The translations under genes and the position numbers were made by a program. Below are positions 52,806 to 62,039 of a stretch of 64,000 bases of DNA, piece by piece (within the stretch, counting starts at the first letter, position 1; each line of letters starts with the position of its first letter). The stretch lies in contig NZ_JAATVW010000018.1 in assembly GCF_011947225.1 (NCBI RefSeq), positions 1 to 64,000 of the forward strand, given 5' to 3'. The notes under the pieces were generated by a model. The model did not search any database. It was given only the letters and a program-made list of their open reading frames with translations, and was not told the origin of the DNA. This stretch comes from Planosporangium flavigriseum. Its GTDB lineage: Bacteria > Actinomycetota > Actinomycetes > Mycobacteriales > Micromonosporaceae.

Positions 52806-52863
52806 CTCATGATCACCCGGACTTTGCGGTGCTATGGGCCCACAAAGTCCGGGTGATCATGAG
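52806..52863. terminator. perfect 21-bp hairpin
   Basis: Arms 52806-52826 and 52843-52863 are exact complements (core catgatcacccggactttg), loop 16 nt. The minus-strand gene at 52832 ends inside the loop, so its last codons are part of the hairpin. Confidence 0.85.
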
Positions 52864-53077
52864 GAAGCCACCCCACGAACTGCTCGTGCAGGTCACCGGC
52901 CGGAACACTTCGAAGGTCGGCGGCTGCTTCGATCATTGCCGACCCCAGGACGAGGGCCAGGCTGACCGGCGCATCGGTGTACTGGGCCAGCAGTTGCCGG
53001 CGCCGGCTCGGGCACGGCCAGGGCAACGAGCAGCCGACACACAACCAGGTCCCGGACATCGGCTGATGCGCGGTCAC
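52832..53077 (-). CDS. small conserved Cys/Trp protein coupled to the upstream gene
   Basis: GTG 53077 overlaps the stop of the 53074-53355 gene (GTGA). The 81-residue product has MSGTWLCVGCSLPWPCPSRR with three Cys and three Trp, resembling a small metal-binding knuckle, then a helical part (VSLALVLGSAMIEAAADL) and LHEQFVGWLP. Similar small proteins occur next to GntR regulators in actinomycetes; the function is unknown. The stop codon lies in the loop of a long hairpin. Confidence 0.6.
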   Translation of the reverse strand: MTAHQPMSGTWLCVGCSLPWPCPSRRRQLLAQYTDAPVSLALVLGSAMIEAAADLRSVPAGDLHEQFVGWLPHDHPDFVGP

Positions 53078-53355
53078 CGCCCGAACCGTCCTCGGTTGCC
53101 CTTGTTGGCGTCCACGACGCTGACAACCCCGGCTGTGCGCACGCGCTCCAACCAACTGACGAACACGCGCAGCGCAGAGTTGTCGAACCGCTTGACCGCC
53201 CAGTCGATCATCCGCTGGTCGTAGGTGCCGAGCTCCACGCCTCGCAACGCGTCCCGGAGCGCTTCTTCGCGCTGCTCGGGCTCGGTGTACGAACCGAGCG
53301 GCTCTGTCTCCAGCGGAGCCACGGGTGCGTAGTGACGTGCCTTCATACTGGTCAT
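53074..53355 (-). CDS. small hypothetical protein divergent from a GntR regulator
   Basis: The start is ATG 53355, with ggagg 8 bases before; the longer frame overlaps the GntR promoter. The 93-residue protein is charged (PEQREEALRDALRGVELGTY, MIDWAVKRFDNSALRVFVSW) and ends in a basic tail. No family was recognised. It is translationally coupled to the Cys/Trp protein and divergent from the GntR gene, so regulator-target control is likely. Confidence 0.6.
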   Translation of the reverse strand: MTSMKARHYAPVAPLETEPLGSYTEPEQREEALRDALRGVELGTYDQRMIDWAVKRFDNSALRVFVSWLERVRTAGVVSVVDANKGNRGRFGR

Positions 53356-53523
53356 GGGTCGGACCTCCAGTGTCCGATCAAGAGAGCCGATCGGCGGTCC
53401 AGTCGCTGATCGGCTCTCGCCATTTCGGGTGACGGCAACGTTACGCTTGTTGTGTCTTGTTGGGCAACGTTGGTCGATGTGGTCGACGTGGGGCGACGTC
53501 GGTGGACCCCTAGCGTCGTTCGC

Positions 53524-53760
53524 GTGGATCAGGTCGATCACGGCAGCTACGTGCCCGTGTATCAGCAACTCGTCGCGATCATGAAGAAGCGCATCGAGTC
53601 GGGCGAGTTTCCCCCGGGGCGCCTTATTCCGTCAGAGAAGACGTTGCAGCAGGAGTACGGCGTTGGTCGGGACACCGTGCGTCGCGTGGTCGAGATCCTC
53701 CGTGAGGAAGGCCTGATCTTCACCGTTCCGCACCGGGGCAGTTACGTCGCCGAACGGTAG
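53524..53760 (+). CDS. short GntR-family regulator (DNA-binding domain only), leaderless
   Basis: A 78-residue protein from GTG 53524. It is nearly only a winged HTH: VYQQLVAIMKKRIESGEFPP, LIPSEKTLQQEYGVGRDTVR, FTVPHRGSYV. It lacks an effector domain, as do many short actinobacterial GntR proteins. TAGCGT lies 7 bases before GTG, so the mRNA is probably leaderless. A gtcga/tcgac dyad near 53474-53488 may be its operator for the divergent genes. Confidence 0.85.
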   Translation: MDQVDHGSYVPVYQQLVAIMKKRIESGEFPPGRLIPSEKTLQQEYGVGRDTVRRVVEILREEGLIFTVPHRGSYVAER

Positions 53761-53766
53761 AGCGCC

Positions 53767-54210
53767 CTAACGGACCGTCACCGTCCAGGTGACGTCGCGC
53801 GATTCGCTCCGCGTACGGTCGTCTCCGCAGCCCTGAAAGCAGTTGTGCAGGGTGATCGTGGCCGACCCGGGCCGGCGGGCGTCGAAGACGAAGTACCGCG
53901 TGCCCGCGCCGCCGCCGATGTTCGGGCCGATCAACCGGTCGAGCAGGTTGCCAGCGGCCTGCTCGCTACGCACGAGCGTGACGACGCCGTCCGGCGCGAC
54001 CGCGGCGGTCCAGTGATCTCCCACGGACGCGCCCCGGTCCGGCACCGCGAGGGAGAACCGGTGGCTCCGCTCCACGGCAACCGTCGTGGTGCCGCCATTG
54101 TGGACCTCGCCGTGACGGGACCGCTGGACCCCGGTCACCACGGCCACCCCGGCGACCCCGACCAGCACCACGGCCGCGAGCGCCCAGATCCACCGTCGAC
54201 GTGGCACCAC
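53767..54210 (-). CDS. membrane-anchored chagasin-like (I42) inhibitor
   Basis: The start is placed at GTG 54210 (VVPRRRWIW), after gggaggg. A single membrane segment (WALAAVVLVGVAGVAVVTGV) is followed by an external domain of about 120 residues patterned like Inhibitor_I42: VGDHWTAAVAPDGVV, a Gly-rich RYFVFDARRPGSATI strand pair, and a Cys pair (NCFQGCGDD). Chagasin-family proteins block papain-like cysteine peptidases. A papain-fold peptidase lies 2.6 kb upstream, but a link is speculative. Confidence 0.6.
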   Translation of the reverse strand: MVPRRRWIWALAAVVLVGVAGVAVVTGVQRSRHGEVHNGGTTTVAVERSHRFSLAVPDRGASVGDHWTAAVAPDGVVTLVRSEQAAGNLLDRLIGPNIGGGAGTRYFVFDARRPGSATITLHNCFQGCGDDRTRSESRDVTWTVTVR

Positions 54211-54302
54211 CGCCCCCTCCCCTCCAGTTTCGCCAGCCAATGTAGGCGGTACGGGCGACTCCTGCCGTCCCCCGGAGCGGAGGCCGGGTAACGTGGGCGA
54301 AC

Positions 54303-56384
54303 GTGACGAGTCAGCCGCCCATCGCCAAGCGAGTGCCTTCCGAGCGCGTACACCACGGTGACACCGTCGTCGATGAGTACGCGTGGCTGCAGAACAAGGA
54401 CGACCCCGAAACGATCGCCTACCTCGAGGCCGAGAACGCGTACACCGAGGAGTCGACGCGGCACCTGAGCGCGCTGCGCGAGACGATGTTCGACGAGATC
54501 AAGCTTCGTACCAGGGAGACCGACCTGTCGGTGCCCGCCCGCAAGGGCGGCTTCTGGTACTACACCCGCACGGTTGAGGGTAAGCAGTACGGCATCCACT
54601 GCCGCCGAGCGGTCGCGATCGGCGAGGTCGAGCCCCCGTCCACCGAGGACGGCGCCCCGCTGCCGGGCGAGGAGGCGCTGATCGACGGCAACGAACTCGC
54701 CGAAGGCAAGAAGTTCTTCGCGCTCGGCACCTTCGACGTCAGCCCGGACGGGCGCTGGCTGGCCTACTCGACCGACTTCGACGGCGACGAGCGGTTCACG
54801 CTGCGGATCAAGGACCTGCTCAGCGGCGAGGTACTTCCCGACGAGGTCCCGAACACGTTCTACGGCTCGGCCTGGTCGGCCGACGGGTCGACGTTGTTCT
54901 ACCTGACCGTGGACGAGGCGTGGCGGCCCTACCGGGTCTGGCGCCACGTGCGCGGGACGCCGACGGCGCAGGACGAGGTCGTGTACGAGGAGCCCGATGA
55001 GCGGTTCTGGGTCGGCGTCGACCTGACCCGGTCGGAGAAGTTCATCATCATCGACGTGCACAGCAAGGTCACCAGTGAGGTGCACGTCATCCCGGCCGAC
55101 CAGCCGCTGTCGCCGCCCCGCGTGATCGCACCGCGCGAGCAGGGCGTCGAGTACTCGGTCGAGCACCACGGCCACCGGTTCCTGATCCTGCACAACCGGG
55201 GCGCCGAGGACTTCGCGCTGTCCTACACCTCGGTCGACACCCCGGGCGCCGACTGGACGCCGCTGATCGAGCACGAGCCCGGTACCCGGCTGCTGGAGGT
55301 CGACGCGTTCGCCCGGCACATGGTCATCTCGCTGCGCCGCCAGGGCCTCACCGGGCTGCGCGTGATGCCGTTCGACGGCGGCCCGTCCTACGACATCGAG
55401 TTCCCCGAGCCCCTCTACTCGGTCGGCCCGGACGCCAACCCCGAGTACGAGACGGCCACCTTCCGGCTGCACTACGGCTCGCTCGTGACGCCGGAGTCGA
55501 TCTACGACTGCGACCTGGATACCGGGCAGCTCACGCTGCGCAAGCAGAAGGAGGTGCTCGGCGGGTTCGACCCGGCGCGGTACGAGCAGCACCGCGAGTG
55601 GGCGGTCGCCGAGGACGGCACCCGGGTTCCGATCTCCCTGGTGTGCCTGCGGGACACGCCGCGGAACGGCTCCGCGCCACTGCTGCTGTACGGGTACGGC
55701 TCGTACGAGCACTCGATGGACCCGTGGTTCTCGATTCCCCGGCTGTCGCTTGTGGACCGTGGTGTGGTGTTCGCCGTGGCGCACATCCGGGGCGGCGGCG
55801 AGATGGGCCGCCACTGGTACGAGAACGGCAAGATGCTCGCCAAGAAGAACACGTTCACCGACTTCGTCGCGTGCGCCGAGCACCTGGTGAAGAGCGGCTG
55901 GACCGCGGCGGACCGGGTCATCGCGCGCGGCGGCTCGGCCGGCGGCCTGCTGATGGGGGCGGTCGCGAACATGGCGCCGGAGTCCTTCGCGGGCATCGTG
56001 GCGCAGGTGCCGTTCGTCGACCCGCTCACCTCGATCCTCGACCCGTCGTTGCCGCTCACGGTCACCGAGTGGGAGGAGTGGGGCAACCCGCTCCACGACC
56101 CCGAGGTGTACGAGTACATGAAGTCCTACAGCCCGTACGAGAACGTCGCCGACCGCCCGTACCCGGCGATCCTGGCGGTGACCAGCTTGAACGACACCCG
56201 CGTGCTCTACCACGAGCCGGCGAAGTGGGTCGCCCGGCTACGGGCCACCGCGCCCGGCGCGAAGGTGCTCCTGAAGACGGAGATGGGCGCGGGTCACGGC
56301 GGGCCCAGCGGGCGGTACGACGCCTGGAAGGAAGAGGCGTTCGTCAACGCCTGGATGCTGGACCTCGTCGGCCGGTCCTCCTGA
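54303..56384 (+). CDS. ptrB: oligopeptidase B (S9A prolyl oligopeptidase family)
   Basis: A 693-residue protein from GTG 54303. An N-terminal beta-propeller (residues about 70-400) is followed by an alpha/beta-hydrolase. The catalytic residues are visible: Ser in ARGGSAGGLLMGAV, Asp in TSLNDTRVLYHEP and His in GAGHGGPSGRYD. The lead-in YGYGSYEHSMDPWFSI and AHIRGGGEMGRHWYENGK are diagnostic of oligopeptidase B, which cuts small peptides after Arg/Lys in the cytoplasm. The gene is monocistronic, ending 19 bp before a convergent methyltransferase. Confidence 0.94.
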   Translation: MTSQPPIAKRVPSERVHHGDTVVDEYAWLQNKDDPETIAYLEAENAYTEESTRHLSALRETMFDEIKLRTRETDLSVPARKGGFWYYTRTVEGKQYGIHCRRAVAIGEVEPPSTEDGAPLPGEEALIDGNELAEGKKFFALGTFDVSPDGRWLAYSTDFDGDERFTLRIKDLLSGEVLPDEVPNTFYGSAWSADGSTLFYLTVDEAWRPYRVWRHVRGTPTAQDEVVYEEPDERFWVGVDLTRSEKFIIIDVHSKVTSEVHVIPADQPLSPPRVIAPREQGVEYSVEHHGHRFLILHNRGAEDFALSYTSVDTPGADWTPLIEHEPGTRLLEVDAFARHMVISLRRQGLTGLRVMPFDGGPSYDIEFPEPLYSVGPDANPEYETATFRLHYGSLVTPESIYDCDLDTGQLTLRKQKEVLGGFDPARYEQHREWAVAEDGTRVPISLVCLRDTPRNGSAPLLLYGYGSYEHSMDPWFSIPRLSLVDRGVVFAVAHIRGGGEMGRHWYENGKMLAKKNTFTDFVACAEHLVKSGWTAADRVIARGGSAGGLLMGAVANMAPESFAGIVAQVPFVDPLTSILDPSLPLTVTEWEEWGNPLHDPEVYEYMKSYSPYENVADRPYPAILAVTSLNDTRVLYHEPAKWVARLRATAPGAKVLLKTEMGAGHGGPSGRYDAWKEEAFVNAWMLDLVGRSS

Positions 56385-56403
56385 CCGATGCGGTGAGGCG
56401 GAC

Positions 56404-57063
56404 CTAGTGGCGCACCGCCGGCAGGTCCGCCTCACCGACCATCCACTTCTCGCTCACCGTCCGCACCCGGGCCCGCCAGCCCAGGCCGGTGAGGTGCTCC
56501 TGCAGGTCGAGCGGGTCCCAGAACACCCGGACCACGCGGTGCGCGGAGCCGTCGGCCAACCGGCGCTCGACGATCTCTCCGGAGTCGCCGACGAACACCT
56601 CGCGCGACCCGCCGTGGATCGGCTCGTCGACGAAGACCGCCCGCCCGCCCGGCGCCAGCGCCTCGGCGATGCGCGCCCAGAACGCCGCGAACCTCGCCCG
56701 CGGGATGTGGGACAACCAGAACGCGAAGAACACCACGTCGAACCGGTTCGCCGGGCACCAGTCGAACAGGTCCGCGACCTGGAAGCGGATCGCGGCGTCC
56801 CCGGTCCGGGCGCGGGCCAGCTCGATCATCTCCGGTGCGGCGTCGACCGCTGTGAGGGTCGTGGCCCAGCGCGCCAGTCGGGCCGTCCACATCCCCGTCC
56901 CACAGGCGAGTTCGAGGACGTTCCCGGTCGGGCGGAGAGCGTCGACGACGGCGGCGATCCGCCGGCTGGTCTCGTCGCCGACGCCGTGGGTCGCCAGGTC
57001 GAACTCTGCCGCGCGCCGGCGGTAGTAGGCGATCTGCCCGGCGAGCAGCGAATCGTCGGTCAC
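56404..57063 (-). CDS. class I SAM-dependent methyltransferase
   Basis: GTG 57063 overlaps the stop of the kinase-like gene. The 219-residue protein has the SAM motif VLELACGTGMWTARLA near residue 45, post-I Asp in AVDAAPEMIELA, and FDVVFFAFWLSHIPRARF. The substrate is unknown. It is transcribed with the P-loop kinase-like gene. Confidence 0.85.
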   Translation of the reverse strand: MTDDSLLAGQIAYYRRRAAEFDLATHGVGDETSRRIAAVVDALRPTGNVLELACGTGMWTARLARWATTLTAVDAAPEMIELARARTGDAAIRFQVADLFDWCPANRFDVVFFAFWLSHIPRARFAAFWARIAEALAPGGRAVFVDEPIHGGSREVFVGDSGEIVERRLADGSAHRVVRVFWDPLDLQEHLTGLGWRARVRTVSEKWMVGEADLPAVRH

Positions 57064-57620
57064 CGACCGATCACCCAGCACTCGGCCTGACTCGGCGTTC
57101 TCAGCCGGATCACCTTCCCCTGGCTGGCGTAGTCCCGGAGGAAGTTCAGGAAGAATCTCCGCCGGTCGTGGTGGTGCTGCCAGGCCCAGCGCACCGGGAA
57201 ATCCGCGCGCAGCCAGTCGCGGAACCGTTCGACGTTGCCGTCCCGCCGGACTTCGCCGCGGAGCGCTCGGCGCAGCGAGCGACTCAAGACCCGGCGCATG
57301 ACGAGCGCTCTGGAGTAGTCCAGCCACAGGATCAGGTCCGCCTTCGGCGCGAGGACCGACTGGACCTCGCAGTAGCCGAAGCTGTCGACGATCCAGCGCT
57401 CCTGACCGGCGATCTCGGCAACCTTCGCCGGGAAGTCCTCGCGCCTGGTCCAGTTCGGGCCGTAGAACAGCGAGTCCACTTCGAAGAACGGGATGCGCAG
57501 GATCGCCGCGAGGCGCAGTCCGAGCGTCGTCTTACCCGCTCCGCTGATCCCGACGATCAGGATGCGTCGCTGGTTGATCGGCAGCTGCCGGGCACCGATC
57601 GGACGGGTCACCCCGAGCAC
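57060..57620 (-). CDS. P-loop adenylate-kinase-like (FlaR/topology-modulation-like) protein
   Basis: A 186-residue protein from GTG 57620. Walker A is GISGAGKTTLGLRLA, followed by FFEVDSLFYGPNW and an LILWLDYSRALVMRRVLSRS Walker-B-like segment, then a basic lid (RRDGNVERFRDWL). This is the pattern of FlaR-like or topology-modulation NTPases, small-molecule kinases of unknown substrate. Its stop overlaps the methyltransferase start by 4 bp. Confidence 0.8.
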   Translation of the reverse strand: MLGVTRPIGARQLPINQRRILIVGISGAGKTTLGLRLAAILRIPFFEVDSLFYGPNWTRREDFPAKVAEIAGQERWIVDSFGYCEVQSVLAPKADLILWLDYSRALVMRRVLSRSLRRALRGEVRRDGNVERFRDWLRADFPVRWAWQHHHDRRRFFLNFLRDYASQGKVIRLRTPSQAECWVIGR

Positions 57621-57630
57621 GATTCAATGG

Positions 57631-58617
57631 TCAGCCAGCCACCCGCCCCGCGCCAGCCGGCGGGGTGTCCAACTCCTCCGCGATGAGCAGGCCGGCCAGC
57701 AACGCCGGGTCGATGTTGCCACCGCCGACCACCGCGACCGTACGGCCAGGGGGCAGTTCGTCGCGGTGGTGGAGGTACGCGGCGGTGGTCACCGCGCCGC
57801 TGGGCTCGGCCACGAGCCGCGTCGAGCGGGCGAGCAGCGCCACCGTCGTCAGGATCTCCTCCTCGGAGACGGTGACGATGCCGTCGAGTCGCTCGCGCAG
57901 GTGCGTGAAGGTCAACTCCGACAGGGACGTACGCAGACCGTCGGCCACGGTGCGGTAGCGGTCCTCGGTGCTCCACGGCCGCAGTTCGCCCTGGGCCAGG
58001 CTGTCCGCCGCGTCGCCGGCCAGCGCCGGCTCGACGCCGATCACGGCGGCGTTCGGGATCAGCGCCTTCACGGCCGTTGCCACGCCGGAGGCGAGCCCGC
58101 CGCCACCGACCGGCACGAGTACCACTTCGACCTCGGGCAGGTCCTCGGCGATCTCCAGGCCCACGGTGCCCTGGCCGGCGATGATGTCGCGGTGGTCGTA
58201 CGGCGGGATGATCGTCAGCCCCCGCTCGGCGGCCAGTTCCGCCGTGCGGCTCTCCCGCTCGGCCGGTGGGACCTCGATGATCTCCGCGCCGAGCGCTCGG
58301 GTCGCCTCGAGCTTGACGGTCGGCGCACCCTCGGGCATCACCACGACGACCGGCGAGCCCACGATCCGGCCCGCGTACGCGAGCGCCTGGCCGTGGTTAC
58401 CGGAGGAGTGGGTGATGACGCCGGCCGCCCGCGCTTCCTCGGGTAACGACATCAGGGCATGGACCGCTCCGCGTACCTTGAACGCGCCCACCGGCTGGAG
58501 GCTCTCCGGCTTGAGCCAGAGGTCCGGGCCGATCGTCCAGGCGGGCAGGAGCGGGGTACGCACGGCGATTCCCGTGATGTTCTTAGCGGCGGCGCGCACG
58601 TCATCAATGCTGATCAT
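57631..58617 (-). CDS. threonine/serine dehydratase (PLP)
   Basis: A 328-residue protein from ATG 58617 (gagg 8 bases before). The PLP lysine is in GAFKVRGAVHAL, the substrate loop is SSGNHGQALA and the phosphate loop is VPVGGGGLASG. It has no C-terminal regulatory (ACT-like) domain, so it resembles catabolic threonine dehydratase rather than biosynthetic IlvA. It turns Thr into 2-oxobutanoate or Ser into pyruvate. Confidence 0.88.
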   Translation of the reverse strand: MISIDDVRAAAKNITGIAVRTPLLPAWTIGPDLWLKPESLQPVGAFKVRGAVHALMSLPEEARAAGVITHSSGNHGQALAYAGRIVGSPVVVVMPEGAPTVKLEATRALGAEIIEVPPAERESRTAELAAERGLTIIPPYDHRDIIAGQGTVGLEIAEDLPEVEVVLVPVGGGGLASGVATAVKALIPNAAVIGVEPALAGDAADSLAQGELRPWSTEDRYRTVADGLRTSLSELTFTHLRERLDGIVTVSEEEILTTVALLARSTRLVAEPSGAVTTAAYLHHRDELPPGRTVAVVGGGNIDPALLAGLLIAEELDTPPAGAGRVAG

Positions 58618-58740
58618 TCGCAAACCTCACGGGACTCTCGGAGAGATCACTGTTATTCACCATGCCAAATTCCCCAAGAATCACCAGGTTCGTCACCCTC
58701 GCGGGTCATCGGCGACCGTCGCGCCGACCCGGCCGGCCCC

Positions 58741-59265
58741 TCAGCCGTTCGCCAGGCGCTTCGCCGCGTCGTACCCAAGATGCAGGAAATCGGCGCCCGC
58801 GACCGCGGTCGCGACGCTCATCCCGAATCGGGTCGCCTGGGGCGCGAACACCAGACCGGCCGCGAGCCCGGTAGCGACCCAGACCGCGCTGCAGAACGGA
58901 CACGTCAGCAGCTCACCGAAGGCATGCTGGGCACCAGTGCCGCGGGGACTCTCGTTGATCTCAGCCTCGCCGGCCGGCCCCTCGAACCGTGTCACCGGCG
59001 CGCGTAGCGGGCTGGTGATCGCGTCCTTGGTCAGCAGCCGGGACAGCTTGTGCGTGGAGACGGCCATTAGCGCGATGTCGGCCGCACGCGGGCACTGGGG
59101 CAGTCGCTTACCGGTAAGCCGGGCGATACCGGCGAACGTCGCGACGGCGCCCGCATAGACCGACATCGCGATCGCGTACCCCTTCAGGGGCCGTTCGTCA
59201 CTGGCCTTGTCGGCATACCCCTGGACTGCTTTGAGCGCGGTATCGGTACGTCCCATACCAACCAT
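58741..59265 (-). CDS. DUF1360 membrane protein
   Basis: ATG 59265 is chosen as start (ATG 59256 also in frame). The 174-residue protein has two to three hydrophobic segments and the DUF1360 pattern STHKLSRLLTKDAITSPLRA, RFEGPAGEAEI and the cysteine motif LLTCPFCSAVWVA. The family is known from Bacillus YjdB/CotP-like neighbourhoods, and its function is not established. Confidence 0.82.
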   Translation of the reverse strand: MVGMGRTDTALKAVQGYADKASDERPLKGYAIAMSVYAGAVATFAGIARLTGKRLPQCPRAADIALMAVSTHKLSRLLTKDAITSPLRAPVTRFEGPAGEAEINESPRGTGAQHAFGELLTCPFCSAVWVATGLAAGLVFAPQATRFGMSVATAVAGADFLHLGYDAAKRLANG

Positions 59266-59404
59266 GGCTACCCCGCGCGCGCACCGACAAAACGCCACCT
59301 GGCCAGGGGTGGCTCCGATCACCGGGGTTAGCTCTCAGTTCGCCCGGCCACTCGACGATAAGGATTCTGCACTCGGCGCAAAACTTCATCTAGGGGCCTA
59401 AATA

Positions 59405-61015
59405 ATGCAATTGCTCAAGAATCTTCGCGTCGGCACCCGACTCGCGTCCGCGTTCGGACTGATTGCCGTGTTGATGGCGGTGGCTATCGGCTTCGGGCTC
59501 TGGGGACAGTCCCGGGTCGCAGCCGCCAACGAACGCGTACACGCGAAGCAGGACATACGCAAAGAAGCCCTGATGGCGAAGTTTCGCACCGCCGACTTCG
59601 CCGGCTGGCAGACCGGGTATTCACTGGACGTGATCCGGGGGGTGCCCAACGCCACGGACGACTCGACCGGCCAGCGCAAGTCGTTCCTGGAGTCGGCGAG
59701 CGCCTTCCGCGGCGACCTGGACCGGATCCGCGCCAAGATGACGGACGCCGGCGAGCGTGCCCCGGCCGACGCCGCCCAGGCCGCGTTCGATCAGTTCATG
59801 GCCGTCGACCAGCGGATCATCGCGGGCTTCCGGGCGGGCACGCCGGCCGCCATCAACGAGGCCGCCGACCTGGCCGCGGGCGAGTCACTCCAGCACATGA
59901 ACACGATCATCGAAGCGGTCGACAAGCTCGTGGCCGATGTGTCGGCCGACACCACGCTGGCGAAGGCGGAGGCCGACCGTGCCGCCAGCCAAAGCCGGTA
60001 CGCGATGCTCGTGGCCGCCGTGGTCTGCCTGGCACTGATGGTCGTTCTCGCCGTGCTGGTGACCCGCAGTGTGGTCCGGCCACTGCGCCGCACCGTCGAG
60101 GCGCTGAATCGGGTCGCCGCCAAGGACCTGACGACGCGACTGTCCGCCGACAGCACGGACGAACTCGGCGACCTGGCCCGTAGCCTGAACGGAACCCTCG
60201 ACGTACTCTGCGATTCATTCATCACCATCAACTCCGACAGCGAGACCCTGGCCTCGGCGGCACAGGAACTCACCGCGGTCGCCGGTCAGATCGGCTCCGC
60301 CGCGGACGAGACGGCCAGCCAGTCCGATGCCGTCGCGGCCACGGCGGCGCAGGTCTCGCACAACGTACAGACCGTTGCCGCTGCCACCGAGGAGATGAAC
60401 GCCTCGATCCGCGACATCTCCGGCAGCGCGTCCCAGGCCGCCGAGATGGCCAAGAGCGGTGTCGACAGCGCCCAGCGCGCGACCAGCACGATCGAGCAGC
60501 TCGGCGAGTCGAGCGCCGAGATCAGCCAGGTCGTCCGCCTCATCACGTCGATCGCCGAGCAGACGAACCTGCTGGCGCTGAACGCGACGATCGAGGCGGC
60601 CCGCGCCGGTGAAGCGGGCAAGGGCTTCGCCGTCGTCGCCGGCGAGGTGAAGGACCTCGCACAGGCGACCGCCAGGGCGACCGAGGACATCTCGCGACGG
60701 GTCCAGAGCATCCAGCAGGACACCACGGCCGCCGTCGAGGCAATCGGTCAGGTCAGCGAGATCATCGACCGGATCAGCGAGCACTCGACGACGATCGCGG
60801 CCGCGGTGGAGGAGCAGACGGCGACCACGGTCGAGATGAGCCGCAACGTGAGCGAGGCGGCCACCGGATCGGGCCAGATCGCCGAGAACATCCACAGCGT
60901 GGCGAACGCCGCGCAGACCACGTCCGGCGGGGTGGCGGAGTCGCAGCGTACGGCGGACGAGCTCGCGCGGGTCTCGGCGCAGCTGCGGCAGCTGGTGGGG
61001 CAGTTCAAGATCTGA
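59405..61015 (+). CDS. methyl-accepting chemotaxis protein
   Basis: A 536-residue chemoreceptor. Transmembrane helices lie at about 10-33 and 200-220. Between them is a four-helix-bundle sensor of about 165 residues. A HAMP domain follows ([20 protein letters not shown]), then the signalling domain with the highly conserved hairpin tip [20 protein letters not shown] and [17 protein letters not shown]. It controls CheA in response to an unknown ligand. It indicates motility (spores) or another Che-linked pathway; no che genes are adjacent. Confidence 0.93.
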   Translation: MQLLKNLRVGTRLASAFGLIAVLMAVAIGFGLWGQSRVAAANERVHAKQDIRKEALMAKFRTADFAGWQTGYSLDVIRGVPNATDDSTGQRKSFLESASAFRGDLDRIRAKMTDAGERAPADAAQAAFDQFMAVDQRIIAGFRAGTPAAINEAADLAAGESLQHMNTIIEAVDKLVADVSADTTLAKAEADRAASQSRYAMLVAAVVCLALMVVLAVLVTRSVVRPLRRTVEALNRVAAKDLTTRLSADSTDELGDLARSLNGTLDVLCDSFITINSDSETLASAAQELTAVAGQIGSAADETASQSDAVAATAAQVSHNVQTVAAATEEMNASIRDISGSASQAAEMAKSGVDSAQRATSTIEQLGESSAEISQVVRLITSIAEQTNLLALNATIEAARAGEAGKGFAVVAGEVKDLAQATARATEDISRRVQSIQQDTTAAVEAIGQVSEIIDRISEHSTTIAAAVEEQTATTVEMSRNVSEAATGSGQIAENIHSVANAAQTTSGGVAESQRTADELARVSAQLRQLVGQFKI

Positions 61016-61096
61016 GCCCGAGCAGCGTCGAGGGTGGTCACGGGGGCCCCATTTTCATTAGAATGTATGTACGAAATACCTGATCGGAGGGGTTCC

Positions 61097-61732
61097 GTGA
61101 CCACCCCCACCCTCACTCCGTACGTGACCCTGCTCGGTTTCGCCCGTTACGTCAGCCGGACCGGGCTGGCACGGGCGAGCTTCGTCGGCGGCCTGCGCCG
61201 CCAGCGCGCCAGCCACTCCGGCTTCAACCCGCACAGCTCACTCCTCAAGGCGCTGAAGGCCGACATCCGGTTCCGCAGCCCCGGCACCCACCTCGACCAG
61301 GTGCGCACGGCGGTCAAGGAGCGCTGGCGCCCGCTCTACAGCATCCTGGTGCCCGCGACCAAGTCCTATCTGGAGTCGCTCGGCGACCTCTCCCAGTGCG
61401 AACTGGTCCGCCCGCGCGAGGTGATCGCGTTCGTCGGACCCCTGCCCGTGAAGATCAATCCGCAGTTCGGGCTGCGGTACGCCGACGGCCGCGCCGAGGC
61501 GGTTCGACTGCTGTTCGACGAGGAGCGGCCATCCCGCGAGGCCATCCTGGCCACCTTGCACCTGACGCAGCGCCACATGGACGACGTGCTGCCGGGCGCC
61601 GAAGCGGTCGTCGTCGACGTGCGCCGCGGCGAGGTGCACCGGATCGACGAGATCACCAAGCCGGAGCAGATCGAGCAGTGGCTGGCCGGCGAGGCCGCCG
61701 CGTTCGCCGCCACGTGGAACGCCGCCGCCTAG
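61097..61732 (+). CDS. conserved hypothetical protein
   Basis: GTG 61097 follows cggagg at good spacing. The 211-residue product has a basic N-terminal half (GGLRRQRASHSGFNPHSSLL) and a helical/beta C-terminal half (LVRPREVIAFVGPLPVKINP, ADGRAEAVRLLFDEERPSRE). I recognise no family; similar proteins are known as hypotheticals in Actinoplanes relatives. It stands alone, followed by the orphan RCK_C gene on the other strand. Confidence 0.6.
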   Translation: MTTPTLTPYVTLLGFARYVSRTGLARASFVGGLRRQRASHSGFNPHSSLLKALKADIRFRSPGTHLDQVRTAVKERWRPLYSILVPATKSYLESLGDLSQCELVRPREVIAFVGPLPVKINPQFGLRYADGRAEAVRLLFDEERPSREAILATLHLTQRHMDDVLPGAEAVVVDVRRGEVHRIDEITKPEQIEQWLAGEAAAFAATWNAAA

Positions 61733-61735
61733 CGG

Positions 61736-61966
61736 CTAGGTCGCGAAGATCCTAGAGAAGACCGGCTCGAGTGCGGGCTCCTCCTCCGGGTCGACCAGTA
61801 CCAGCACCTCGTCGCCGGGGTGCAGCACCGTGTCGGCGTTCGGCGGCAGCAGCCGACCCTCGCGTACGACCATGCTGACCCACGCGCCTTCGCCCAGCGG
61901 GAGGTCACCGACGCGGGCGCCGTCGGCAGGTGAACCAGCCGCCACCCGGAACTCGATGGCGCTCAT
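61736..61966 (-). pseudogene. orphan RCK_C (TrkA-C) domain, remnant of a K+/H+ antiporter
   Basis: A 76-residue frame that is just a TrkA C-terminal domain (GDLPLGEGAWVSMVVREGRL, LHPGDEVLVLVDPEEEPALE). In complete proteins this domain follows the membrane part of CPA-type potassium/proton antiporters with the same linker sequence (EFRVAAGSPADGARV). No membrane part exists upstream, so it is probably the leftover C-terminus of a deleted antiporter; use as a stand-alone regulatory domain cannot be excluded. Confidence 0.6.
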
Positions 61967-62039
61967 GAGTGGACCTCATGTCGAAGCAGCACGCCGATGA
62001 GCTTTCCCGGATTACGTGTTGCGTACCGTAGCCCGTCCG

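Noticed and set aside
54135..56213. 692-codon minus-strand frame opposite oligopeptidase B
   Set aside because: Antisense frame; the plus strand carries all catalytic motifs of an S9A peptidase.
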